NCBI GenBank assembly: GCA_023426225.1
Contig: JAFABD010000243.1
Coordinates: 1-5,440, forward strand
Direction of reading: 5' to 3'
Source of the DNA: Pseudomonadota bacterium
GTDB lineage: Bacteria > Pseudomonadota > Alphaproteobacteria > Sphingomonadales > Sphingomonadaceae
DNA: 5,440 nucleotides
A program made the translations under genes and the position numbers. This document shows positions 1 to 5,440 of this stretch, in pieces (the first letter of the stretch is position 1; each line of letters starts with the position of its first letter). The notes under the pieces were generated by a model, which was given only the letters and a program-made list of their open reading frames with translations, had not been told where the DNA came from and made no database searches.

Positions 1-262
1 CCCATGCCTGTTGCCGGCGCCATTCGCGTTCGCGCCATTCGCGCTGCGCCCGCCAGTCGCGGCGCCATTCGCGGTCATGGTGCCAGCGCCAGCCGTCATA
101 GCGCGACGGCGGCGGCCCCCAGCGCGGCGGCGGCGGCGGACCGCCCCAGCCCGGGCGCGGCGGCGGGGGCGGACCCCAGCCCTGCGCCGACGCGGCGCTG
201 CCCGTACCCAATCCGATCACCAGTGTTGCGGCCGCGATCACGGCCATCGTCATCCTGCGCAT
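1..262 (-). CDS. Exported Pro/Gly/Trp-rich, Trp-Arg-repeat protein, C-terminus off the window
   Basis: I do not recognise a named family. The frame starts at the ATG at 262 and stays open for 87 codons to the left edge, so the C-terminus is missing. A good ribosome binding site (GGAGG, 5 nt before the ATG) supports this start; another in-frame ATG lies 12 nt upstream, overlapping that site. Residues 1-26 form a typical Sec signal peptide: a basic start, a hydrophobic Ala/Val/Leu core and a probable cleavage after ASA. The mature part begins with two GWG-type blocks, each followed by five prolines (about 28-52). It then becomes a highly charged Trp/Arg tail (about 55-87) with EWR at 65, 75 and 80, DWR at 69, and WRWHHD near 58-63. 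Small periplasmic proteins with Arg/Trp/His tails are common in sphingomonads, some of them RcnB-like, but no assignment is justified here. The protein is inferred to be periplasmic or exported. Signal peptide, start site and frame make a real gene likely. Confidence 0.72.
   Translation of the reverse strand, partial: MRRMTMAVIAAATLVIGLGTGSAASAQGWGPPPPPRPGWGGPPPPPRWGPPPSRYDGWRWHHDREWRRDWRAQREWREREWRRQQAW
17..73. repeat. Short direct repeat encoding EWR units
   Basis: The 12-mer gcgccattcgcg occurs exactly at 17-28, 32-43 and 62-73. The spacings of 15 and 30 bp are whole numbers of codons. On the minus strand each copy encodes the core R-E-W-R of the Trp/Arg tail of the exported protein. A degenerate copy around 53-60 encodes DWR. 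This looks like internal protein repeat expansion rather than a regulatory repeat. Confidence 0.6.
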
Positions 263-315
263 CCAAGCCTCCATCTGCTCGATCCGATGGCATGACCCTG
301 CGCCCCGCCGACTGA

Positions 316-332
316 ACGGCGCGTGGCGCCGT
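316..332. repeat. Perfect inverted repeat, 7-bp arms, 3-nt spacer
   Basis: ACGGCGC and GCGCCGT flank the spacer GTG. The arms are perfectly complementary and lie mid-way in the divergent spacer. No T-tract follows on either strand, so it does not read as an intrinsic terminator. Operator function is only inferred, and GC-rich DNA makes chance palindromes of this kind more likely. Confidence 0.4.
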
Positions 333-365
333 CGATGTGCGCGGTTCAGGATTGCGCGCGTCGGC

Positions 366-385
366 CGGACCGCACACACGGTCCG
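366..385. repeat. Perfect inverted repeat, 7-bp arms, 6-nt spacer
   Basis: CGGACCG and CGGTCCG flank the spacer CACACA, centred about 58 bp before the oxidoreductase start. The geometry fits a dimeric regulator site, and the position suits control of the plus-strand gene. No regulator gene is visible in the window to pair it with. Confidence 0.4.
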
Positions 386-433
386 CAAAGCCCCGCATGG
401 CCCGGCGGCGTGCGCGGGCGCATAAGCGCCGGA

Positions 434-1015
434 ATGAGCAGACGGATTTTGTTGATCGACGGTCATCCCGATTCGCAGCGGGGCCATTTCGTCCATGCGC
501 TCGCCGATGCCTATGCGGCGGGCGCGGCCGAGACCGGGCAGGACGTGCGCCGGATCGAGGTCGCGCAGCTCGACTTCCCGCTGATCCGCGCGGCGCGCGA
601 CTGGAGCGAGGGGACGCCGCCGCCCGACATCGCCGCGGCGCAGGCCGATCTGCGCTGGGCCGAGCATATCGTGCTCCTCTATCCGCTGTGGCTCGGCGAC
701 ATGCCGGCGTTGCTCAAGGCGTTCCTGGAACAGGTCGCGCGGCCCGACTTTCTCTATTCGGGGCGGGCCGGCCCGCGGCGCGCGGTGCTCAAGGGGCGCA
801 GCGCGCATGTCGTGGTGACGATGGGGATGCCCGGCTTCCTCTATCGCTATTTCTATGGGGCGCACAGCCTCAAGAGCCTGCGCCGCAATATCCTGAACTT
901 CGTGGGCGTGCGCCCCGTCACCGAAACGATCGTCGGCGGCATGGGGATCGAGAACGACGCGGCGCGCGCGCAATGGCTGCGCACGATGCGCGATTTCGGC
1001 GCGATGGGGTGTTGA
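434..1015 (+). CDS. Flavodoxin-fold NAD(P)H-dependent oxidoreductase (quinone reductase-like)
   Basis: This is a 193-residue protein of the flavodoxin-2 family (NQO1/MdaB/KefF-like cytosolic flavoproteins), which transfer two electrons from NAD(P)H to quinones or similar acceptors through FMN or FAD. The N-terminus MSRRILLIDGHPD matches the family's first beta strand and flavin-phosphate loop (GHPD at 10-13). YPLWLGDMPALLKAF (83-97) is the highly conserved flavin-contacting segment. TMGMPGFLYRYFYG (129-142) and ILNFVGVRPVTET (153-165) fit the later conserved segments. The length is typical for the family. I chose the ATG at 434 because the GHPD motif then sits 10 residues in; the frame also stays open upstream to a GTG at 323, but that extension is unlike the family. 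The ribosome binding site is weak (GCCGGA directly before the ATG). The gene is convergent with the ccoGHIS operon, with about 43 bp between the two ends, so it is probably not part of oxidase maturation. The substrate cannot be read from sequence. Confidence 0.9.
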   Translation: MSRRILLIDGHPDSQRGHFVHALADAYAAGAAETGQDVRRIEVAQLDFPLIRAARDWSEGTPPPDIAAAQADLRWAEHIVLLYPLWLGDMPALLKAFLEQVARPDFLYSGRAGPRRAVLKGRSAHVVVTMGMPGFLYRYFYGAHSLKSLRRNILNFVGVRPVTETIVGGMGIENDAARAQWLRTMRDFGAMGC

Positions 1016-1058
1016 ACGGGGACTGACGGCGGGGCGGGGGGGACGGCGCGCGGCGCGA

Positions 1059-1280
1059 TCAGCAGCGGCCGCGCGGCCCCTTGCCGCCGGGGCGGTGACG
1101 CTCGCCACACGGCATGACATGGCACGCCATCGGGCATTGCTCGCGGCGATGGTCGTCGTCGGGCATGCTGGGGGTGCCGGTGCCCGTGCACAGCCGGCCC
1201 CAGACCACCGGCCCGGCCGTAACCGGAGCGGGGACCGCGAGCGCCAGCGGCGGCACGAACAGCAGCACGCGCAGCTTCAT
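1059..1280 (-). CDS. Small Cys-rich exported protein at the end of the cbb3 maturation operon
   Basis: I do not recognise a named family. The product is 73 residues. Residues 1-22 look like a Sec signal peptide (MKLR, then a Leu/Val/Ala/Pro core, cleavage probably after VTA), giving a mature peptide of about 50 residues in the periplasm. It has five cysteines (31, 49, 53, 58, 73). The dense cluster CPMACHVMPC (49-58) puts Cys, Met and His together, with further His at 44 and 62, a composition that suits copper or another soft metal. The C-terminus is basic and Gly/Pro-rich and ends in Cys. The ATG at 1280 overlaps the ccoS stop as ATGA, with GAGGA 9 nt upstream inside ccoS, so it is probably translated with ccoS. 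The frame opens further upstream to 1433, but that part is shadow of ccoS and ccoI. A role in copper delivery or redox handling for cbb3 oxidase is inferred from position and composition only. Confidence 0.78.
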   Translation of the reverse strand: MKLRVLLFVPPLALAVPAPVTAGPVVWGRLCTGTGTPSMPDDDHRREQCPMACHVMPCGERHRPGGKGPRGRC

Positions 1281-1426
1281 TCGACCGGATCCTCGTCGAT
1301 CAGGATGCGCACCGCGGCACCGTCCATATCGTCGAACTGGCCCGAATTGAGCGACCAAATGAACGCGCCGAGCCCGCCCAGCCCGAGCAGCAGCGCGACC
1401 GGAATGAGGAACATCAGCCCGTTCAT
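1277..1426 (-). CDS. ccoS: cbb3-type cytochrome oxidase assembly protein CcoS (FixS)
   Basis: This is a 49-residue single-span membrane protein, within the usual 45-60 range of CcoS. The N-terminus MNGLMFLIPVALLLGLGGLG begins a membrane helix that runs on to AFIW (about 4-24). The family signature SGQFDDMDG follows (28-36), then an acidic tail with RILIDED (40-46). In Rhodobacter capsulatus, CcoS is required for heme and copper cofactor insertion into CcoN, and its loss gives an inactive oxidase. The ATG at 1426 overlaps the ccoI stop as ATGA, with AAGGA 8 nt upstream. The gene's own TGA overlaps the next small gene in the same way. Size, motif and position directly after ccoI make the identification firm. 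Confidence 0.95.
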   Translation of the reverse strand: MNGLMFLIPVALLLGLGGLGAFIWSLNSGQFDDMDGAAVRILIDEDPVE

Positions 1427-3540
1427 CGCGCACATCCTTTCAGCCGCAGCGCGTTGGCGACGACGATCAGCGACGAACTCGACATCGCCACCGCAGCGAT
1501 CAGCGGTGTGACATAGCCGAAGATCGCGAGCGGGACCGCCAGCAGGTTGTAACCGATCGCCAGCGCGAAATTCTCGCGGACGATGCGCAGCGTCCGCCGC
1601 GCCGCACGCACCGCGAGGGGGACGGGCGCCAGGCTGTCGCCCATGAACACGAAATCGGCGGCGGTCTGGCCGACGTCGCTGGCCGACGCCGGCGCGATCG
1701 AGACATGCCCCGCGGCAAGCGCCGGACCGTCGTTGAGCCCGTCGCCGACCATCAGCACGCGATGCCCCGACTGGTGCAGCGCCTCGATCGCCTCGAGCTT
1801 CTGATCGGGCGTCAGCCGCGCCTGGGCGGCGATTCCCAGCGAATCTGCGAGCGGCTCGACGGCTTCCGGCCGGTCGCCCGACAGGATCTCGGCCGGGATG
1901 CCGATCGCCTTCAGCTCGGCGATCGCGCGCGCCGCATCGGGGCGGACGGCGTCGCTGAAGCGCAGCACGCGAACGGGGCCGCCGTCGAGCGCGAAGCCCG
2001 TCACCAGCTCCTCATGGCGCGCGCGGACGCCGAGCCAGCTCGGCCGGCCCAGCCGCACGCCGCGGCCATAAAGCTTGCCCGTCACGCCATAGCCGGGCTC
2101 CTCGCGCACGTCGGTGAGGTCGGCGGCGCGCACGCCCTGGCGTTCGAGCGCCTGGGCCAGCGCACGGGCGATCGGGTGGCGGCTCATCCGCGCGAGCGCC
2201 AGCGCCGCGGGCGCCTCTTCCTCGGCATCGAGCTGCTCGAGATCGAGCGGGACGGGGCGGCCGAGCGTCAGCGTGCCCGTCTTGTCAAAGCGTGCGACGT
2301 CGGCCTCGGCAAGGCGTTCGAGCGCCGAGCCGTCCTTGACGAGCACGCCGCGCCGCATCAGCGCGCCGGCCGCGACGACCTGGGCCGCCGGCACGGCCAG
2401 GCCGAGCGCGCAGGGGCAGGTGATGATGAGCACCGCGACCGCGATCAGCAGCGACTGGTGCCAGCCGGCCCCCGCGATCATCCAGCCGACGAAGCTGGTG
2501 AGCGCGAGCGTGTGGACCGCCGGGGCATAGAAGCGCGCGGCGCGATCGGCGATGCGGACGTAGCGCGAGCGGCTCTGCGATGCCGCATCCATCATCCGCG
2601 CGATCTCGGCGATGGTGGTGCGGTCGCCCGCCGCGGTGACGCGGATCGTCAGCGGCGCATCGAGGTTGAGCGTGCCCGCCACCGCCTTGCCGCCCGGCGC
2701 CAGCGGCTCGGGACGGCTCTCGCCGGTGATGAGCGACAGGTCGGCGTTCGAGCTGCCCTGTTCGACCACGCCGTCGGCGGCGATCCGTTCGCCCGCGGCG
2801 ACGATCAGCCGCATGCCGGGTTCGATGGCGTCGGCGCGCAGCCACTGCGTGCCCCCGTCGGGAAGCAGCACGGTGCCGCCGGGGGCGGTCTGGCGCAGCA
2901 GCGCCTCGACGCCCTCGCGCGCACGGTCGCGCATCACGCTGTCGAGGAAACGCCCGACGAGCAGGAAGAACAACAGCATCACCGCGCCGTCGAAATAGGC
3001 GTGCGGGCCGTTGGTGATCGTCTCGAACAGGCTGAGCGCGGTGGCGAGCGTCACGCCGATCGAGATCGGCACGTCCATGTTGGTGCGCCCGCGCCGCAGC
3101 GCGCTCCAGGCGGACTTGTAGAAGGGACGGCCGGCATAGGCGACCGTCGGCAGCGCGATCAGCGCCGACAGCCAGTGGAACAGCTCGCGCGTCGCGCCGG
3201 TCGCACCCGACCAGACCGAGACCGAGAGCAGCATGATGTTCATCGACGCGAAGCCGGCGACGGCAACGGCGCGCAGCAACGCCTTGCTCTCGCTCGGACG
3301 CGACGAGAGCGGGCCGGGCTGGATCGGTTCGGCGTCGAAGCCGATATCGGCAAGCGCGAGTCGCAGCGCTTCGGGCGTCAGCGCGGGATCATGGTCGATC
3401 ACGACGCGCTTCGAGGTGAAGTTCACCCGCGCCTTGCGGATCCCCGGCAGCGGCGCCAGCTCACGCTCGATCTTGGCAATGCAGCCGGCGCAGCGGATGC
3501 CGGGGACGCTCAGTTCGCTGTGCTCGAGCGTTTCGCTCAT
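1423..3540 (-). CDS. ccoI: Copper-translocating P-type ATPase CcoI (FixI), cbb3 oxidase maturation
   Basis: This 705-residue P1B-type ATPase exports Cu(I) across the inner membrane for assembly of the CcoN heme-copper centre. An N-terminal heavy-metal-associated domain (about 8-75) has its metal site in GIRCAGC (C17, C20). Paired membrane helices at about 88-108, 120-136, 157-173 and 182-200 precede the actuator domain with TGES (272-275). The metal-transport motif CPC is at 375-377. The phosphorylated Asp is D419 in DKTGTLT, the HP motif of the nucleotide-binding domain is H455-P456, and the hinge motif GDGLND is at 599-604. The last two helices carry YN (664-665) and MSSSS (686-690), conserved in Cu(I) ATPases. 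All catalytic residues are present. I chose the ATG at 3540, which overlaps the ccoH stop as ATGA and starts just before the metal-binding domain; the frame is open to 3606, but that adds a basic stretch lying within ccoH. Its neighbours make CcoI/FixI far more likely than CopA. Confidence 0.96.
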   Translation of the reverse strand: MSETLEHSELSVPGIRCAGCIAKIERELAPLPGIRKARVNFTSKRVVIDHDPALTPEALRLALADIGFDAEPIQPGPLSSRPSESKALLRAVAVAGFASMNIMLLSVSVWSGATGATRELFHWLSALIALPTVAYAGRPFYKSAWSALRRGRTNMDVPISIGVTLATALSLFETITNGPHAYFDGAVMLLFFLLVGRFLDSVMRDRAREGVEALLRQTAPGGTVLLPDGGTQWLRADAIEPGMRLIVAAGERIAADGVVEQGSSNADLSLITGESRPEPLAPGGKAVAGTLNLDAPLTIRVTAAGDRTTIAEIARMMDAASQSRSRYVRIADRAARFYAPAVHTLALTSFVGWMIAGAGWHQSLLIAVAVLIITCPCALGLAVPAAQVVAAGALMRRGVLVKDGSALERLAEADVARFDKTGTLTLGRPVPLDLEQLDAEEEAPAALALARMSRHPIARALAQALERQGVRAADLTDVREEPGYGVTGKLYGRGVRLGRPSWLGVRARHEELVTGFALDGGPVRVLRFSDAVRPDAARAIAELKAIGIPAEILSGDRPEAVEPLADSLGIAAQARLTPDQKLEAIEALHQSGHRVLMVGDGLNDGPALAAGHVSIAPASASDVGQTAADFVFMGDSLAPVPLAVRAARRTLRIVRENFALAIGYNLLAVPLAIFGYVTPLIAAVAMSSSSLIVVANALRLKGCAR

Positions 3541-3986
3541 GCAAACACGTCCCGGATGAAGTCGGCGCGCGCATCGCCGCGCACGACGTGCAGATGAACG
3601 CGCCACCGCCCGGCGGGCAGCCGCTCCTGGGCGACATAGTGGCCCGGCGCGGTTTCGGTGAAGCGCAGCTCGATATTGGCGACCAGGCCCAGCGGGTGCC
3701 GCGCGGTGGCGGTGACGGTCGCGCCGGGGGCGCGATCGATCTGCGCGACGACGCGGCCGTCGGTCGAGTCGGCCTTCACCTGCCAGCCGAGCTGGTCCTG
3801 CGCCTGCGCTTCCTTCAGCCAGCGGTTGAAATGCTGGCTGGCGACATAGCTGTTCTCGACCACGACGCCGCCGAAGGTCCGCGTCGCGAGCGTCGCCATC
3901 GTCACGTTCACCGCGATCACGATGCCGAAGAAGGTGACGAGCACGGCGAGCATGTGCCAGCCGGTAAAGCGGAACGGGCGCGTCAT
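3537..3986 (-). CDS. ccoH: cbb3 oxidase assembly protein CcoH (FixH family)
   Basis: This 149-residue FixH-family protein has a single N-terminal membrane anchor (about 11-33, beginning GWHMLAVLVTFFG) and a periplasmic beta-rich domain. The family block TFGGVVVENSYVASQHFN (37-54) is present, followed by a WL/LGW segment (56-68) and, near the C-terminus, AGRWRVHLHVVRGDA (125-139). CcoH associates with the cbb3 oxidase subunits during assembly and is needed for stable complex formation. The ATG at 3986 overlaps the ccoG stop as ATGA, with a strong GGAGG 7 nt upstream inside ccoG. The TGA overlaps the ccoI start. Length and motifs are normal for the family. Confidence 0.95.
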   Translation of the reverse strand: MTRPFRFTGWHMLAVLVTFFGIVIAVNVTMATLATRTFGGVVVENSYVASQHFNRWLKEAQAQDQLGWQVKADSTDGRVVAQIDRAPGATVTATARHPLGLVANIELRFTETAPGHYVAQERLPAGRWRVHLHVVRGDARADFIRDVFA

Positions 3987-5440
3987 TGGTCAGCCTCCGG
4001 GCGGTCGAAGCGGGCAGTGTCGGTGTCGCCGCCCTTCTGATCGTCGAGCGCGGTCAGACGGAAGGCGAAGGTTGCGGGCTGCGGGCCCGAACGCGGTGCG
4101 CGCACATAGATGCGGCGCTTCTCGACCTGGTCGGGGCCGACATTGATCGTCATCGACGCCGCCGCCTTCTTCTCGTCGCCGAGCGAGTCCCACATCACCG
4201 CACCGGGCAGGCCGTCGATGTCGATGCGGACGGGGCGGGGGCGCGTCTCCATGTTGCGCACCTTGACCGTATAGGCGTTGCGTACCGTGCCGTCGGAAAG
4301 CTGGACGAACAGCGGGTTGCGCTCCTGCCCGACCGACAGGTCGAGCCGCGTGCGCGCGCCCAGGGCGACGAGCATCGCCACGCCGACCAGCGCCCAGGCG
4401 CCGAAATAGAGGAAGGTGCGCGACCGGAGGATCGTCTTGCGGACGGGGACGGGGGCCGCGCCCTTGCGCTCCTCCTCGCAATCCTCGAGCGTCGCATAGT
4501 CGATCAGCCCGCGCGGGCGGCCGACCTTGACCATCATCTCGTCGCACGCGTCGATGCACAGCGCGCAGGTGATGCAGGCGAGCTGCGGCCCGTTGCGGAT
4601 GTCGATGCCCGTCGGGCACACCTGGACGCAGGCGTTGCAGTCGATGCAGTCGCCGACCTTGGCATCGGCGTTTTCATGCGCGCGCTTCAGGCCGCGCGTG
4701 CGGGGTTCGCCGCGCCAGTCCTTGTAGGTGACGATCAGCGAGCGCTCGTCGAGCATCGCGCCCTGGATGCGCGGCCACGGGCACATATAGATGCACACCT
4801 GCTCACGCATCCACCCGCCGAAGACATAGGTGGTGAAGGTGAGGATCGCGATCGTCGAATAGGCGACCATCGGCGCATGGCCGGTGAACACCTCGCGTGC
4901 GAGCGAGGGCGCATCGGCGAAATAGAAGATCCAGGCGCCGCCGGTGAGCGCGCCGATCAGCAGCCAGATGCTGTGCTTGGTCACGCGCTTGGCGATCTTG
5001 ACCGGGCCGAGCGGGGCCTTGCGCAGCTTGATCTGCGCGTTGCGGTCGCCGTCGATGAAGCGCTCGATGTGGAGGAACAGGTCGGTCCACACGGTCTGCG
5101 GGCAGGCATAGCCGCACCAGGCGCGACCGACGGTGGCCGTGATGAGGAACAGGCCGATCCCGGCCATCACGAGCAGGCCCGCGACGTAGTAGAATTCGTG
5201 CGGCCAGATCTCGATCGAGAAGAAATAGAAGCGGCGGTGCGCGAGATCGATCAGCACGGCCTGGTTGGGGGCATAGGGCCCGCGGTCCCAGCGGAGCCAG
5301 GGCGTGACATAATAGATGGTCAGCGTCACCGCCATGATCGCCCACTTCAGGCGGCGGTAGAAGCCGTCGACTGCCTTGGGGAAAATGTCGGGCCCGCGGG
5401 CAAAAAACCCCCCCGCCGTAGCGGTGGGGGCGGCATGATT
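3983..5440 (-). CDS. ccoG: Cytochrome c oxidase accessory protein CcoG (RdxA/RdxB/FixG family), 5' end off the window
   Basis: This is a membrane polyferredoxin of the cbb3 maturation set. Family work links it to reduction of Cu(II) to Cu(I) before copper enters the assembly route. The frame is open to the right edge. About 485 residues are visible, close to the usual family length, so the start is probably only a few codons outside. Numbering from the first visible Met (5335), 35 further residues lie upstream, including the conserved-looking FPKAVDGFYRRLKW. Membrane helices are at about -2 to 14, 48-69, 122-141, 156-175 and 307-327. GRAWCGYACPQTVW (70-83) gives C74/C78, and VCIYMCPWPRIQG (180-192) gives C181/C185. 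Two 4Fe-4S motifs follow: C230, C233, C236, C240-P and C254, C257, C260, C264. The C-terminal part (about 330-450) is the periplasmic Ig-like domain of the family. The TGA overlaps ccoH as ATGA. The first visible codons also form a terminator-like hairpin. Confidence 0.95.
   Translation of the reverse strand, partial: NHAAPTATAGGFFARGPDIFPKAVDGFYRRLKWAIMAVTLTIYYVTPWLRWDRGPYAPNQAVLIDLAHRRFYFFSIEIWPHEFYYVAGLLVMAGIGLFLITATVGRAWCGYACPQTVWTDLFLHIERFIDGDRNAQIKLRKAPLGPVKIAKRVTKHSIWLLIGALTGGAWIFYFADAPSLAREVFTGHAPMVAYSTIAILTFTTYVFGGWMREQVCIYMCPWPRIQGAMLDERSLIVTYKDWRGEPRTRGLKRAHENADAKVGDCIDCNACVQVCPTGIDIRNGPQLACITCALCIDACDEMMVKVGRPRGLIDYATLEDCEEERKGAAPVPVRKTILRSRTFLYFGAWALVGVAMLVALGARTRLDLSVGQERNPLFVQLSDGTVRNAYTVKVRNMETRPRPVRIDIDGLPGAVMWDSLGDEKKAAASMTINVGPDQVEKRRIYVRAPRSGPQPATFAFRLTALDDQKGGDTDTARFDRPEADQ
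5402..5430 (-). other. Terminator-shaped hairpin with T6 tract inside the apparent 5' end of ccoG
   Basis: Read on the minus strand, CCCCC-A-CCG, loop CTA, CGG-C-GGGGG, then GG and six T. This gives a 3-bp and a 5-bp GC stem separated by one A-C mismatch, followed by a U-tract in RNA, the shape of an intrinsic terminator. On the plus strand the mismatch becomes a G-U pair, but no T-tract follows there. The ccoG reading frame passes through it. No ATG, GTG or TTG occurs in frame between it and the Met at 5335, which lies inside the first membrane helix. Function is unproven: it could be a chance product of Gly/Phe codons, an attenuator, or the terminator of an upstream minus-strand gene overlapping ccoG. 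Confidence 0.35.

Larger units (their letters stand above)
263..433. promoter_or_regulatory. Divergent intergenic region with two inverted repeats
   Basis: These 171 bp separate the minus-strand exported protein (start 262) from the plus-strand oxidoreductase (start 434), so the promoters of both should lie here. No convincing -35/-10 pair is visible, which is usual for very GC-rich alphaproteobacterial DNA. Two perfect inverted repeats are present, at 316-332 and 366-385, and either could be an operator. The spacer also stays open in the plus frame of the oxidoreductase from a GTG at 323. That extension does not look like protein from this family, so I treat it as non-coding. Confidence 0.4.

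Noticed and set aside
4..315. Plus-strand open frames over the left edge (4-315 and 11-295)
   Set aside because: The translations are low-complexity Ala/Pro/Arg/Ser. The minus strand over the same bases has a signal peptide, a ribosome binding site and a patterned protein.
323..433. GTG start at 323 extending the oxidoreductase by 37 residues
   Set aside because: The added residues do not resemble the family, whose members begin just before the GHPD loop. The GTG also sits in the loop of an inverted repeat.
452..465. TTGAT half-site that could suggest an FNR/FixK box
   Set aside because: The second half does not match ATCAA, and the site lies inside the oxidoreductase coding region. The expected FNR/FixK site for a cbb3 locus would be upstream of ccoN, outside the window.
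1016..1090. Possible terminator between the convergent gene ends, including the 12-bp palindrome GGCCGCGCGGCC at 1067-1078
   Set aside because: No T-tract follows any stem on either strand, and the palindrome lies inside the 3' coding end of the small Cys-rich gene. Termination may be Rho-dependent, but nothing in the sequence shows it.
1705..3597. Long plus-strand open frame of 630 codons opposite ccoI
   Set aside because: It lies wholly antisense to a P-type ATPase with every catalytic motif intact. Its translation is Arg/Ala/Gly/His-rich with no domain pattern, the usual shadow of a GC-rich gene.
3541..3606. Upstream ATG at 3606 for ccoI, adding 22 residues
   Set aside because: The extension is an Arg-rich out-of-frame reading of the ccoH 3' end. 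The ATG at 3540 begins directly before the metal-binding domain and forms the same ATGA junction as its neighbours.

Overview
The window is very GC-rich, with strong G/C preference at third codon positions. Its recognisable proteins resemble those of Alphaproteobacteria. The CcoG, CcoH and CcoI sequences look most like those of Sphingomonadales (Sphingomonas and relatives). This taxonomic call rests on remembered family resemblance, not on a database search.

Most of the window (about 1059 to the right edge) is one minus-strand gene cluster, read right to left. It is ccoG (polyferredoxin, 5' end cut by the window edge), ccoH/fixH, ccoI/fixI (copper P-type ATPase), ccoS/fixS, and an unrecognised small Cys-rich protein with a signal peptide. 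ccoGHIS is the standard maturation set for cbb3-type cytochrome c oxidase, the high-affinity terminal oxidase used at low oxygen. CcoI moves copper across the inner membrane for the CuB centre, CcoS is needed for cofactor insertion, CcoH is an assembly factor that associates with the oxidase, and CcoG is a membrane Fe-S protein linked to copper reduction. The structural genes ccoNOPQ usually lie upstream of ccoG, so here they would be to the right, outside the window. All four gene junctions are the same 4-bp ATGA stop/start overlap, so the fifth small gene appears translationally coupled to the set.

Left of the operon, on the plus strand and convergent with it, is a complete flavodoxin-fold NAD(P)H oxidoreductase (434-1015). 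A divergent spacer of about 170 bp with two perfect inverted repeats separates it from a minus-strand gene that runs off the left edge. That gene encodes an exported Pro/Gly/Trp-rich protein with a Trp-Arg-rich tail.

I found no RNA genes, mobile elements or CRISPR arrays. The main points of interest are the extra Cys/Met/His-rich small protein at the operon end, the four identical ATGA junctions, and a terminator-shaped hairpin inside the apparent 5' coding end of ccoG.
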